In this document: positions 53,546-62,148 of the stretch, in pieces
Layout: the number at the start of each line of letters is the position of its first letter
Position numbering within the stretch: the stretch's first letter is position 1
Assembly (NCBI RefSeq): GCF_003025555.1
Contig: NZ_PYMH01000004.1
Span: 292,916-356,915 of the forward strand
Direction of reading: 5' to 3'
DNA length: 64,000 nt
DNA from: Photobacterium lutimaris
GTDB taxonomy: Bacteria > Pseudomonadota > Gammaproteobacteria > Enterobacterales > Vibrionaceae
Notes under the pieces: generated by a model
What the model saw: the letters and a program-made list of their open reading frames with translations, nothing else
The model's database searches: none
Told to the model about the DNA's origin: nothing
Program-made: the position numbers and the translations under genes

Positions 53546-53572
53546 ATATCAATATCTATAAGAGAGAATAGA

Positions 53573-53926
53573 ATGACTAAGTTAACCACAGATATTAAGG
53601 CAAATTGCGATCTGTTTGTTGAAGAAACCAAAGATACTCAGCAAGTATGGGGACTTTGTAACGAAGAAGGTGACTGGCTTTCTGTTGACTCTAGCGAGTT
53701 CGAGCAATCTGAAGTAATGCCGTTCTGGTCGAATGAAGCCGATGCCAAAGTTCACTGTGTGGATGAGTGGGCTGAGTTTACCGCTGTAATGATCCCGCTA
53801 GATGTTTTTGTTGAAGATTGGATGATTACACTGTCTGAAGATGGTGTTCTGGTTGGATTGAACTGGACAGTTCAGCTTGAGGGTTCAGAGTCTGAGCCTT
53901 CTGATGTAGCGAAGATGTACCTGTAA
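53573..53926 (+). CDS. DUF2750-like protein
   Basis: A 117-residue protein from the ATG at 53573 (AGAGAG upstream); the longer frame runs back into the repeat cluster. QQVWGLCNEEGDWLSVDSSE, MPFWSNEADAKVHCVDEWAE and PLDVFVEDWMITLSEDGVLVG match my recollection of the DUF2750 family: an acidic cytoplasmic protein of unknown function, wide-spread in gammaproteobacteria. A clean terminator follows. Confidence 0.78.
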   Translation: MTKLTTDIKANCDLFVEETKDTQQVWGLCNEEGDWLSVDSSEFEQSEVMPFWSNEADAKVHCVDEWAEFTAVMIPLDVFVEDWMITLSEDGVLVGLNWTVQLEGSESEPSDVAKMYL

Positions 53927-53952
53927 TCGTCCCCGCTCTGCAATCACTCTTA

Positions 53953-53976
53953 AGGCTACCATCTGGTAGCCTTTTT
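53953..53976 (+). terminator. Intrinsic terminator after the DUF2750-like gene
   Basis: Perfect 8-bp stem AGGCTACC / GGTAGCCT with ATCT loop and six T. Confidence 0.9.
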
Positions 53977-54089
53977 TGTAGCCTTGCTATACTTTTACTG
54001 AACATTCGATGAGCCAGAGCTCCCAGCCTAGATCATGAGTGTCAGAGGTGACTATGGGGGATTTGGCCTCTTTCTGCGAGGAGGGTATT

Positions 54090-54338
54090 ATGATCCTGTC
54101 AGAGTGTCGTAAGTTAATGGCAGACAATGCAATTGTTGAAGCACGCTTGGTACATGACTATCTAAGTGCTGGCTGGAGTGTGAATTTTATTGATGGTGAG
54201 GGAAATGAATATCCTATCACGGATACATATGGGATCCCTTGCTGTTACGATTCACTTAAGCAAGCTGAAGATATCGTTCATCAGGTAGGGAACTGTCCGA
54301 TCCACATAGACAGCTTGTTCCGTTTCGCTGAACGTTAA
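54090..54338 (+). CDS. Small protein of unknown function
   Basis: An 82-residue protein. The ATG at 54090 has a near-perfect Shine-Dalgarno (GAGGAGGG) four bases upstream, so I reject the longer GTG frame from 54039. The N-terminus is helical (ILSECRKLMADNAIVEARLVHDYL), the middle suggests beta strands (WSVNFIDGEGNEYPI) and there are three Cys (SECR, IPCCYD, GNCP: four counting the first). Soluble and acidic. No family recognised. It precedes the TetR gene by 143 bases. Confidence 0.6.
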   Translation: MILSECRKLMADNAIVEARLVHDYLSAGWSVNFIDGEGNEYPITDTYGIPCCYDSLKQAEDIVHQVGNCPIHIDSLFRFAER

Positions 54339-54415
54339 TTGCCTGTTTAGATAGCGCGCGTCTATCTAGGACTGAACATTATATCAAGTTGTTCAAAATA
54401 ATAACTTTCATAAAA

Positions 54416-54429
54416 AGTACGATCGTGCT
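54416..54429. promoter_or_regulatory. Candidate TetR operator upstream of the TetR gene
   Basis: AGTACGATCGTGCT, a near-perfect palindrome flanked by A-runs, 52 bases before the TetR start. Its reverse complement matches 12 of 14 bases of the site upstream of the hydrolase gene at 55149. Confidence 0.6.
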
Positions 54430-54481
54430 AAAAAATACTGAGAGAAATAATGGTGACACCGCTAAAGAGATGTCCTGACAT

Positions 54482-55099
54482 ATGGATTCGCAGCTAATGA
54501 GTAAAAAAGAAGCAACCCGGCAGCATATTTTGCATACAGCGTTTTCATTGGCGAGCCGAGAGGGGCTGGATAGCTTGACGATTGGGCAGCTTGCCAAAGC
54601 GTCAGAGATGTCGAAAAGCGGCTTGTTTTCGCATTTTAACTCACGAGAAAACTTACAAATTGCAGTTCTCGACTATGCCGGTGAGCTATTTGTGGAGCGG
54701 GTGATACAACCTGCAAGGTTACAACGTCCTGAGTCTATTGAGCAGAAGCTGAGGGTGTTGCTAACAAATTGGTTAGCATGGAATCGCTCCTTTCAGGGCA
54801 GTTGTATGTTTCTCGATGCTTGGACGGAGCACGGTGACAAAGAGCAGTCTGTTCAGCTAAGGCTTAAAGCGGTGACAAAGCGCTGGCTCAATTATCTTTA
54901 CCGGCAGCTTGAGCAAGGTAAGCTGCAAGGTGAGTTTGTACCGACTCTGGATAGTTGGCAGTGTGTATACCAGTTATATGGGGTGTATCTGAGTAGCCAC
55001 TTGTTTCTCAGTATGGAACTGGAGACTGACGATCATCAGCGCTTCTGGCAAGGAGTGGATGCACTGTTCGCTCAGTGGCGTGTGCCGTCGTTCCAGTAA
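54482..55099 (+). CDS. TetR-family regulator
   Basis: A 205-residue TetR protein. The N-terminal DNA-binding domain reads TRQHILHTAFSLASREGLDS followed by IGQLAKASEMSKSGLFSHF and NSRENL; the C-terminal ligand domain is helical with LLTNWLAWNRSFQGSCMFLDA, as in TetR_C-type regulators of lipid or aromatic hydrolases. A second ATG at codon 6 is possible. It lies upstream of an alpha/beta hydrolase gene; matching palindromes before both genes suggest that it represses itself and the hydrolase. Confidence 0.88.
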   Translation: MDSQLMSKKEATRQHILHTAFSLASREGLDSLTIGQLAKASEMSKSGLFSHFNSRENLQIAVLDYAGELFVERVIQPARLQRPESIEQKLRVLLTNWLAWNRSFQGSCMFLDAWTEHGDKEQSVQLRLKAVTKRWLNYLYRQLEQGKLQGEFVPTLDSWQCVYQLYGVYLSSHLFLSMELETDDHQRFWQGVDALFAQWRVPSFQ

Positions 55100-55148
55100 G
55101 CCCTGTATTAGTCAGTTTGTTTTGACGATTATAAACATCAACATTAAA

Positions 55149-55162
55149 AGCACGGTCGTTCT
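55149..55162. promoter_or_regulatory. Candidate TetR operator upstream of the hydrolase gene
   Basis: AGCACGGTCGTTCT flanked by A/T-runs, 21 bases before the hydrolase start, matching the operator-like site at 54416-54429. Confidence 0.6.
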
Positions 55163-55182
55163 ATTTTAAGGTGATAACAGTA

Positions 55183-56031
55183 ATGAGCAGTAAAATTTAT
55201 TTCAAGAAAAGCCAAGGCTTTGATATGCGCAGGAAGCTAATTAACCTGACGACCCGTTTGCATCACCGTATTGCCCCTGAGCATGCTAAACGTGTTGCCC
55301 GTAAGGTGCTATTGACGCCAGCGAGAAGCAACAAGGCCATGGAAGAACCTGTTGGCATGGTTCGTAACCCTATTAAGACATCAGAAGGGATGATGATGAC
55401 ATACAGTCTCGGAGAAGGCCCGACATGGGTATTGGGCCATGGCTGGTCAGGCTCTGCTCGGCAATTTTATTCGCTGATGGAGCACATCGCCCATTCAGGC
55501 TACAGGGCGTTAGCGTTCGATAACCCGGCCCATGGCGAGAGTGAAGGGCAATTTGGCCATTTACCGGGCTTTGTTGCTGCTTTTGACAGTATCTTGGCAC
55601 AGCAGGAGTCTATTGCGGGTGTTGTCGCTCATAGCATGGGTGGTGCAATGGTATTGGAGAGTCGGCATCCACTATTGCAAGACAAGCCGGTGCTGCTGGT
55701 GGCTCCTGTACTGAACTATACCGAAAACCTTGTATCGACAGTTAAGCTGTCTGGTTATTCGATGAAACTGTTTCATGGTGTGGTTGATGATATTGCCGTG
55801 CAATATCAATATCCGTTAGAGAGTATTAATCCACTCGAACGCTTAAATGGTCGACAAGCCAAAGCGGTGATAGTGCATGACAAATATGATCGGTTTGCTT
55901 CTTTTGCCTATTCTGAACTCGCAAGTGAGAATCAACACGTCACACTGATCGCGACAGAGGGATTAGGACACGGACGGATCTTGCAAAGTGAGCAGTTAAA
56001 AAATGGGTTTGATTTACTGACCGATAAGTAG
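55183..56031 (+). CDS. Alpha/beta-hydrolase
   Basis: About 282 residues from the ATG at 55183 (AAGGTG upstream). The oxyanion region is WVLGHGWSGSARQFY, the nucleophile elbow AHSMGGAMV (Ser), the acid is probably in VHDKYDRFASF, and the catalytic His in GLGHGRIL. The N-terminal 60 residues form a basic extension (RKLINLTTRLHHRIAPEHAK). It is likely an esterase or lipase acting on an unknown ester and is probably controlled by the adjacent TetR regulator. Confidence 0.87.
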   Translation: MSSKIYFKKSQGFDMRRKLINLTTRLHHRIAPEHAKRVARKVLLTPARSNKAMEEPVGMVRNPIKTSEGMMMTYSLGEGPTWVLGHGWSGSARQFYSLMEHIAHSGYRALAFDNPAHGESEGQFGHLPGFVAAFDSILAQQESIAGVVAHSMGGAMVLESRHPLLQDKPVLLVAPVLNYTENLVSTVKLSGYSMKLFHGVVDDIAVQYQYPLESINPLERLNGRQAKAVIVHDKYDRFASFAYSELASENQHVTLIATEGLGHGRILQSEQLKNGFDLLTDK

Positions 56032-56058
56032 TCGAACAGGGCTGAGCAACTTCAAACA

Positions 56059-56088
56059 AAACAGGCTTGCCTCATGGCAAGCCTGTTT
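56059..56088. terminator. Bidirectional terminator between hydrolase and plsC-like genes
   Basis: Perfect 13-bp stem AAACAGGCTTGCC / GGCAAGCCTGTTT with TCAT loop; the minus strand continues TTTGTTTG. Confidence 0.85.
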
Positions 56089-56107
56089 GCATTCATCGGG
56101 TATAACG

Positions 56108-56869
56108 CTATGAGCTGATCCTCACGTCATCACCAGATCGAGCGAGTTCTAATTGAGCAACCTCGGTATCCAGCTCAGCAATTTTTTGTTCCATTAACCG
56201 GTGACAATGTTCTGCCAACTCGCGGGCATCTTTAAGCTCGTAGCCAGAGACATCAATAGGCTCCATCATTTCGGCAATGACAATGCCATTGTCACGGTTC
56301 GACAGGGAGATCTTATTGTGAACCGAGCTTACGCACATAGGTACGATTGGGACGCCAGCCTCAATGGCCATGCGGAAGGCCCCTGTTTTAAACGGAAGCA
56401 GGCCACGACCTTTGCTACGTGTTCCTTCAGGGTACATCCATACCGACAGGTTACGCTTGTGGATAGCATCGGCAACTTGCTGGATTGTATTGCGGGCACT
56501 CGACTTGTTTTCACGGTCAATTAAGATATTGCCAGTAATCCAATACAGTTGGCCGAAGAAAGGAATCCACAGCAGGCTTTTTTTACCGATTGAGACGGCT
56601 CGAGGTGGAAGCATGCCTGGAGAGGTGACAAAGTCGAAGATATTCTGGTGGTTAGACACATAAACGGCTTTAGGTGTGTCAGCAATCTTTTCTTGGCCGC
56701 GGTGAATAAGCTCAACGTTAACAATACGCTGAAGTTGGTTGAACCAGCGACAGAAAAAATGTACGTGCTTAGGATCGCGAGGTTTAAACAAGGTGCAGTA
56801 AACCAGAGCGAAGAGAGTAGTGAAAATAATGAAAATGGCCGCGAGGAAAATGCGGAAGAATGCAAGCAC
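56108..56869 (-). CDS. plsC: 1-acyl-sn-glycerol-3-phosphate acyltransferase
   Basis: A 253-residue acyltransferase starting with GTG (AAGGAG five bases upstream). An N-terminal membrane anchor (FFRIFLAAIFIIFTTLFALV) is followed by the NHX4D catalytic motif in VSNHQNIFDF, the PRAVSIGKKSLLWIPFFGQ binding segment and EGTRSKGRG, which binds glycerol phosphate. It converts lysophosphatidate to phosphatidate at the inner membrane. No RNA-structure or operon partner is seen; a perfect terminator ends it. Confidence 0.9.
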   Translation of the reverse strand: MLAFFRIFLAAIFIIFTTLFALVYCTLFKPRDPKHVHFFCRWFNQLQRIVNVELIHRGQEKIADTPKAVYVSNHQNIFDFVTSPGMLPPRAVSIGKKSLLWIPFFGQLYWITGNILIDRENKSSARNTIQQVADAIHKRNLSVWMYPEGTRSKGRGLLPFKTGAFRMAIEAGVPIVPMCVSSVHNKISLSNRDNGIVIAEMMEPIDVSGYELKDARELAEHCHRLMEQKIAELDTEVAQLELARSGDDVRISS

Positions 56870-57255
56870 GCTTACTCCTTAGCGATTAATGAAAACTGTG
56901 TGCATTATGAAATCTTTTTAGATGTATGACCAGTAGATAAGCGCATGTTTTATCCAAATAATTAATGAAGTGTAACAGTTGTTTGTTTTTTGTTCAGCTT
57001 TGGCGTGAGGTTAGTGTCTTCTTCTTGATAACTTTCTTAATAAAAACAAATAAGTAGATAAACAAGTAAGAATTGACAAAATAGTGCACGCCAGTGGGGG
57101 GCAGCGTGAAGTTGCTCGCAGTTGTGGGTGTACTAGCTAAAAAGTACTGGATAAGTGGCTGAGTTAAAGCGATAAATACTCTCGATAGATACGATATGCT
57201 TTCCTTGGTTGGGGGAGTGCATGGTATCTATCTCTTCTGTTGTGTGGAGTTTTGT
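56870..57255. other. Gene-free stretch preceding an orphan terminator
   Basis: No ORF supported. TTGACA occurs at 57073-57078 and a further possible TAGCTA -10 near 57133. A GTACT/AGTAC hairpin is near 57128-57147. Together with the terminator at 57256-57283 this may be a small RNA gene on the plus strand. Confidence 0.4.
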
Positions 57256-57283
57256 TGGCTGACAATTGTCAGCCATTTTTTTT
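57256..57283 (+). terminator. Orphan intrinsic terminator
   Basis: Palindrome TGGCTGACAATTGTCAGCCA followed by eight T. The nearest plus-strand gene ends at 56031 before another terminator, so no coding gene explains it. It marks the likely 3' end of a small non-coding transcript. Confidence 0.75.
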
Positions 57284-57450
57284 GTCTAACAATTAAAGCT
57301 ATTTGCTGTCTTTCTCATCAGTTATGTCAATTTTTTAACTCGAACCAATAATAATGTTTTTTAATCTGCTTGAATTGACTAATCTAGTAGCTTACTACCA
57401 CAAAAAATTCATAGTCAGGCTTTTCTGACGTAGCAAAGGAGTCAACTACA

Positions 57451-57975
57451 GTGAAGAAGTTGTCGCTATCACTGGCTTTGACAATCTGGCTCTCAGGCTG
57501 TTCCTCTTCTCCTGATTCAGCCGGGAGTGATGCTAATTCAGAGGCTCAGCAGACAAATCATCCTCGCTATGAATTTGTTGAGATGAATGTTCCGATTAAT
57601 CAGTCGCCCTCCTTTGATTCAGTCTACCAACAGTGGCGTGGCACGCCATATCGCTTAGGGGGAACCTCCAAGGCGGGGATTGATTGTTCTGCATTTGTAC
57701 AAGTTGGTCTGGCAGAAGTTTTCCAGCAGAAGTTGCCACGAACAACAGGTGAACAGGTAAGGCAGGGTAATTGGGTTGCAATTACGGAGCTGAAAGAGGG
57801 CGACCTTGTGTTCTTCAAGACCGGGCGAAGCTTACGGCATGTAGGTATCTATCTCGGCGAATCCCGCTTCCTTCATGCCTCAACATCACAAGGTGTTATG
57901 ATTTCGAACCTAAAAAACCCCTACTGGCGTAGTACGTACTGGCAAGCGAGGCGTGTGATCCAGAAGTCAGGGTGA
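57451..57975 (+). CDS. NlpC/P60-family endopeptidase lipoprotein
   Basis: A 174-residue lipoprotein starting at GTG with AAGGAG upstream. Lipobox IWLSGC (Cys about 17). The peptidase domain begins at about 55: GTPYRLGGTSKAGIDCSAFVQ (catalytic Cys), then RSLRHVGIYLGESRFLHAS (catalytic His) with ISNLKNPYWRS. This is the Spr/MepS type that cuts peptidoglycan crosslinks or stem peptides at the outer-membrane side. It is monocistronic as far as visible. Confidence 0.92.
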   Translation: MKKLSLSLALTIWLSGCSSSPDSAGSDANSEAQQTNHPRYEFVEMNVPINQSPSFDSVYQQWRGTPYRLGGTSKAGIDCSAFVQVGLAEVFQQKLPRTTGEQVRQGNWVAITELKEGDLVFFKTGRSLRHVGIYLGESRFLHASTSQGVMISNLKNPYWRSTYWQARRVIQKSG

Positions 57976-58136
57976 GTCAACACGCCTTAACCTGTGAGGA
58001 ATTGTTTACGAGTCTCGGGCGTAATTTACTCGCGAAATTGGCTATCTCCTTCCATACTGAGGCTGTAAGTCTAGTTTCCATCAGGTCTGTTTTCTGTTGG
58101 TGGAAGCGGCTTGATGAATGATCAGGAGGTGATCTT

Positions 58137-58655
58137 ATGGCTATGGCACTGACAGTAGGGCAATTCCTCAATAGCCACAATGTCGACTTTAGTTTAACTC
58201 GACATAAACATACCGATACGTCATTTAGCTCGGCCATATCGGCCCATGTACCCACATCACAGGTCGCGAAGGCTGTGCTGCTAAAAGATCAGAAAGGTGA
58301 GTTCTTGATGGCAGTCGTTCCTTCTAATCGCCGCGTTATGATAGATAAGATCAGCCGCATGATGGGGAAACAATTCTTTCTTGTTGGTGAGCATGAACTT
58401 ACCTCAATTTTCCAAGATTGTGAGCCCGGTGCGGTCCCGTCAATCGGTCAACCTTATCAGATTGATATGTTGGTTGATGATATGTTGTTTGATCAAGATG
58501 AACTGTTCATCGAGTCGGGGGATCATGAAAATCTGATCCACGTTGATGCTAAGCAGTTTCATAAAATCATGCAGGACATTCCTCATAGGAATATTAGTGG
58601 GTATCGAATGATGTTTTCAGACGGCCATGAAGGTAGGCATTGGGAATGGGAGTAA
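58137..58655 (+). CDS. YbaK/EbsC-type aminoacyl-tRNA deacylase domain protein
   Basis: A 172-residue protein with the YbaK fold: PTSQVAKAVLLKDQKGEFLMAVVP (catalytic Lys region), MMGKQFFLVGEHELTSIFQD and CEPGAVPSIGQPYQIDMLVDD, all conserved in ProXp-type editing proteins that hydrolyse misacylated tRNA. It has about 20 residues more at the C-terminus (ISGYRMMFSDGHEGRHWEWE) than minimal family members. The start has the near-perfect AGGAGGTGAT. It sits between NlpC and a converging ScsD gene. Confidence 0.85.
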   Translation: MAMALTVGQFLNSHNVDFSLTRHKHTDTSFSSAISAHVPTSQVAKAVLLKDQKGEFLMAVVPSNRRVMIDKISRMMGKQFFLVGEHELTSIFQDCEPGAVPSIGQPYQIDMLVDDMLFDQDELFIESGDHENLIHVDAKQFHKIMQDIPHRNISGYRMMFSDGHEGRHWEWE

Positions 58656-58693
58656 CTAGTGCTTTTTTGTACTAAAGATGCGTTCCTTATATT

Positions 58694-58722
58694 AAACAGC
58701 CCAGTCTTAGACTGGGCTGTTT
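58694..58722. terminator. Bidirectional terminator between deacylase and scsD genes
   Basis: Stem AAACAGCCCAGTCT / AGACTGGGCTGTTT separated by one base, followed by a T-rich stretch; serves both converging genes. Confidence 0.85.
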
Positions 58723-58742
58723 GTTTGTGTTTGACATTATTT

Positions 58743-59276
58743 TCAGGATGCCAATTGCATTCTGAGCCATAGGCCCGGCGGAGTGCTAAAGCCGGTGGTT
58801 ACCGAAGAGACCTGACCATCTTTGATGATGAAGATAGAAGGTACCGCAGAGATCCCCCATTGCTTCATTAACACACCATGGCTATCGTTAATGGTGGTAA
58901 AACCATAACCGTGATGGTCAAGGTAGCCGTTGACTCGACGACTATCGCCCGAGTTTACGGCAATTGAGACGACATCGTAGTCTCCATCCAGCCAATTAAT
59001 GGTAGGACTGACAAAACGGCACACACTGCACCATGTACCCCAGAAATACACCATCACGGGCTTTTCATGACTGCGGGCAATCAGGTCGATTTCTTCCCCT
59101 TTGGTTGATTGAGCAACCAGAATAGGCACCGAGCCTTGCGGCATACTTTGGCTTCGCCATAGATCAAGGCCCGTCGTTACGGCGATCAAAAGCAGTAGCA
59201 TCAAACCGGCTTCTTTTAGAAATCGTACGACTCTGGATGGTTTGGCTTTGCTGTCAGTTGACGAAGATGGAGCCAT
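58743..59276 (-). CDS. ScsD/TlpA-like thiol-disulfide oxidoreductase
   Basis: A 177-residue membrane-anchored thioredoxin-fold protein: N-terminal helix (FLKEAGLMLLLLIAVTTGLDLW) and active site WGTWCSVCRF, with a conserved cis-Pro segment ISAVPSIFIIKDG. In the suppressor-of-copper-sensitivity system ScsD is paired with the reductase ScsB. The ATG overlaps the ScsB stop (TAATG), so the two are coupled. A typical ScsC is not encoded here. Confidence 0.85.
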   Translation of the reverse strand: MAPSSSTDSKAKPSRVVRFLKEAGLMLLLLIAVTTGLDLWRSQSMPQGSVPILVAQSTKGEEIDLIARSHEKPVMVYFWGTWCSVCRFVSPTINWLDGDYDVVSIAVNSGDSRRVNGYLDHHGYGFTTINDSHGVLMKQWGISAVPSIFIIKDGQVSSVTTGFSTPPGLWLRMQLAS

Positions 59277-61378
59277 TATTCAGCCCCTGTACCATTTACT
59301 GTTTCTATCGCCTTGATAACATCGTTGTTGGTGATAATGACAGGGAGTGCAACCCCCGTCGGTGCCTTGGGACCATATACAATGTTGAACGGAACGCCAA
59401 AGCGCCCATTGGAGCGTAGGAATCCGGTGACATAGTCAGATGGCTTGGTCCAGTCTCCCTTCATCAATACGATATTGTCTTGTTCAAGGGCAGAATAGAC
59501 GGGATCTTGTAGCAGGACACTGACTTTATTGACCTTACAAGTAATACACCAATCAGCTGTTACGTCGACAAAGACGGTTTTGCCTTGGCTAACCTGTTGC
59601 TGTATAGCGTCAATATTAAGCGGTTGCCAAGCGTGATCCTGTGCTAATGGTGTTGCCCAATTGTTGGCTGTCATGCTGCCAGCGATCAGTCCGCCACCAG
59701 TGCCAACGATGATGAATGCCATGGCCAGAATAACGGGCTTACGGCCTTTCATCTTGCCTAATCGCCATAGCAGTACAACGACTAATAATACACCCACCAG
59801 GGCAACCGCAAATGTGGAAAAGAAGTTCGCCATTAGGCTCAGTAGCCAAAGGCTTGTAGCCAGCATCATTAAACCAAAGAGGGTTTTGAGCTTACCCATC
59901 CACATACCTGGCTTTGGTAGTAACCGGGCTAGTCGAGGGAAGAGGGCAATCACCAACCAAGGGGCAGCCATGCCGATTGCAAGGGCGGTAAAGATGGCGA
60001 GCAAGGTGATAACGTCGGCACCCAGTGCAAAAGCAACAGCGGTACCTAGGAATGGCGCACTGCATGGTGTTGCTAGCAGGGTCGCAAACATACCCTGAAC
60101 AAAGTGGCCCAAGTAGGAATCATCGCCTTTTGTTGCCAGCCAGGTACTGGTGCCGCTTGATAGACGAATTTCGAATAAGCCCAGCATATTCGCGGCAAAC
60201 AGTGCGGTAATCATCACCATGGCACCGATAAAGTATGGACTTTGGAACTGTACTCCCCAGCCCAGAGCTTGGCCTGATAATTTGAGCACAATCAGAAAGC
60301 CAGCCAGTAGCCAGAATGAAGTGAGAATACCCGCCGCTGAAGATAGGAATTGCATGCGGATTTGACGTTTCTTGAGCCCTTTGGCGGCAATAACGCTGCT
60401 GAGTTTCATACCGAGAACAGGCAAAACACACGGCATGATATTGAGGATCAAACCGCCTAACAGGGCAATGCCGATAATCTCAAGCAAGTTGTTGCTACTG
60501 GCTGTCAGGGTAACAGGGGTATCAGTGGCAATGCCTTGGGTTTCAACTGAAAAATCAGTATCACTGATGGTGACATTCAGTGTTTCACCAAGCAGTTTTG
60601 GCTCTCCGAACCAGCTACTTACCTTCATTTGGGCCGTTAGGGTATTACCATTTACCTGAACGGTTGGCTTTAGGAATGACGCGTCTTGAACGTTCTGAGA
60701 TTCACCATCGATAAATACGTCAGGTTGGTTCCAGCCAAGGATATTGGTGGCAACGACTGACATGAGCTTGCTGTCTTTATCCCACGACAGCGCTTTGATC
60801 GCTACGCTTGGTTGTTCTGTGGGTACGCGACTCATCCCTTGGTTGTACAAGTGCATTGCTTGTTCAGATGCAGTTAGATCGGCGGGGGTGAAATCCAGCG
60901 TGATCTCGTAATCAGTTAGCACACAAATATTGGTGCAGGAAGACATGGTTAAGATACCTGATAGAAAAACAGGCTTTGACATATCTTCAATATGTAGTGT
61001 CATCGGAAAAATAATGGTGTGTTTATAACCGAGGGTCTCGACGCCTAGAAATTCATAGCGTTTTGGCATCGGCCAATGCCAGTCAATATTTTCGAGGTTA
61101 TTCGACAACGACCAATCGATAGAGGGAGCCACGCCACCTTCACCCGGGCTGCGCCAGTAGGTTTTCCAATCACCGTCTAGCTTAACTTCTAATAGGGCTT
61201 CGACTGTCTTTGTTTCAGGGTTTTGTTGTCCTGTCAGCATATAACGAAGCTCGACAGGAGGATGGTCAGGGTTCTGTAACCAACCGGTTGAATACTCGAT
61301 GGCAGAAGCTGAGAATGAGAAAAGGCTACCCACCAAAGCAATCAAAGTGGTAAGTAAGGATAATCGTTTAATAATCAT
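59276..61378 (-). CDS. scsB: ScsB/DsbD-like membrane thiol-disulfide reductase
   Basis: About 700 residues. The N-terminal periplasmic region (~270 residues, signal peptide KRLSLLTTLIALVGSLFSFSASA) resembles the ScsB alpha-like domain with TMSSCTNICVL; the central membrane domain has the two redox Cys in NIMPCVLPVLGMKL and ATPCSAPFLGTA; the C-terminal thioredoxin domain has ADWCITCKVNK. This order is that of ScsB/DsbD, moving reducing power from the cytoplasm to periplasmic partners. Two starts are possible: ATG at 61378 or TTG at 61387, the latter with better GGAG spacing. It is coupled to scsD. Confidence 0.9.
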   Translation of the reverse strand: MIIKRLSLLTTLIALVGSLFSFSASAIEYSTGWLQNPDHPPVELRYMLTGQQNPETKTVEALLEVKLDGDWKTYWRSPGEGGVAPSIDWSLSNNLENIDWHWPMPKRYEFLGVETLGYKHTIIFPMTLHIEDMSKPVFLSGILTMSSCTNICVLTDYEITLDFTPADLTASEQAMHLYNQGMSRVPTEQPSVAIKALSWDKDSKLMSVVATNILGWNQPDVFIDGESQNVQDASFLKPTVQVNGNTLTAQMKVSSWFGEPKLLGETLNVTISDTDFSVETQGIATDTPVTLTASSNNLLEIIGIALLGGLILNIMPCVLPVLGMKLSSVIAAKGLKKRQIRMQFLSSAAGILTSFWLLAGFLIVLKLSGQALGWGVQFQSPYFIGAMVMITALFAANMLGLFEIRLSSGTSTWLATKGDDSYLGHFVQGMFATLLATPCSAPFLGTAVAFALGADVITLLAIFTALAIGMAAPWLVIALFPRLARLLPKPGMWMGKLKTLFGLMMLATSLWLLSLMANFFSTFAVALVGVLLVVVLLWRLGKMKGRKPVILAMAFIIVGTGGGLIAGSMTANNWATPLAQDHAWQPLNIDAIQQQVSQGKTVFVDVTADWCITCKVNKVSVLLQDPVYSALEQDNIVLMKGDWTKPSDYVTGFLRSNGRFGVPFNIVYGPKAPTGVALPVIITNNDVIKAIETVNGTGAE

Positions 61379-61450
61379 ATTTTTCAATGTAATAACTCCA
61401 GGAATAACAAAAGCGAACTCACGCAATACATGAACATGATTGGCTTTGTT

Positions 61451-61837
61451 TTATTCTCGGAACACACACAACGTCAGGTGACGCCGCCGTGTGGGGTGGA
61501 TGGGTTCTGTGAATATCGGGGTTGCTTGGGTGATAGCAGCATAGATCAGCAAAGCCATTACAACGATAAACAAACTAACGATAGCATGCTCAACGGAGTG
61601 CTGATGCATTTGCAATAAGTGATCAGAAAGCGAGCATTTACTATGATCTGTCGAGTCATTCATCTGGCTCGATACGAACGTCGCGTCGGTTGGCAGACTT
61701 ATCTGGCTAGAGGTTAGATCATTGGCTGCACACGCGGTTGTATAGCCGAAATTTTGCCCGGAACAGACAAAAATCACGACCAACACTAACAGCAAGGTAT
61801 ATTTGGCTGCTTGGTTTTGGTTTACCGCTTGGCTCAT
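61451..61837 (-). CDS. Small exported/membrane protein upstream of scsB
   Basis: A 128-residue protein with an N-terminal hydrophobic segment (YTLLLVLVVIFVCSGQNFGY), a periplasmic part with several His and two Cys (DHSKCSLSDHLLQMHQHSVEH) and a second membrane helix (IVSLFIVVMALLIYAAITQA). A His/Met/Cys-rich patch close to a Scs disulfide module suggests metal, possibly copper, binding. It resembles short unknown proteins found before scsB in marine gammaproteobacteria; no firm family is recognised. Confidence 0.65.
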   Translation of the reverse strand: MSQAVNQNQAAKYTLLLVLVVIFVCSGQNFGYTTACAANDLTSSQISLPTDATFVSSQMNDSTDHSKCSLSDHLLQMHQHSVEHAIVSLFIVVMALLIYAAITQATPIFTEPIHPTRRRHLTLCVFRE

Positions 61838-62031
61838 TAACGATCTCAGTAAGAATTTGATTTTATGGTCTCTTTGCCACTTTAGCCAAGAGAGAACTTA
61901 CAATGTCATTCAGACCGTGTTAGGTCGGAAAAGTTTCACCGTAAAACGAATGATCGCTATTTTCTAACTTTTCGCTCTATACCGCAACCAGTGTGCGATA
62001 TAGGGAGGGTATTGGGATGGTTGGAAATGAA

Positions 62032-62063
62032 AAACCCCCACATGCATTCACATGTGAGGGTTT
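62032..62063 (-). terminator. Terminator after the rbgA/ylqF-type gene
   Basis: Hairpin with arms AAACCCCCACATG (one mismatch) and CATGTGAGGGTTT and T-run on the minus strand, between the GTPase gene and the small exported-protein gene. Confidence 0.7.
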
Positions 62064-62148
62064 GAAAGCGAGGAGTTGAAAACGGGTATATTGAAAGTCA
62101 CCAGCTTAAAGCTCACTTATGTCCCTTGAAGAGAATATGGCGATAAGA

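Noticed and set aside
59661..60098. 145-codon plus-strand frame
   Set aside because: It is antisense to scsB, whose motifs are unambiguous; composition fits a shadow frame.
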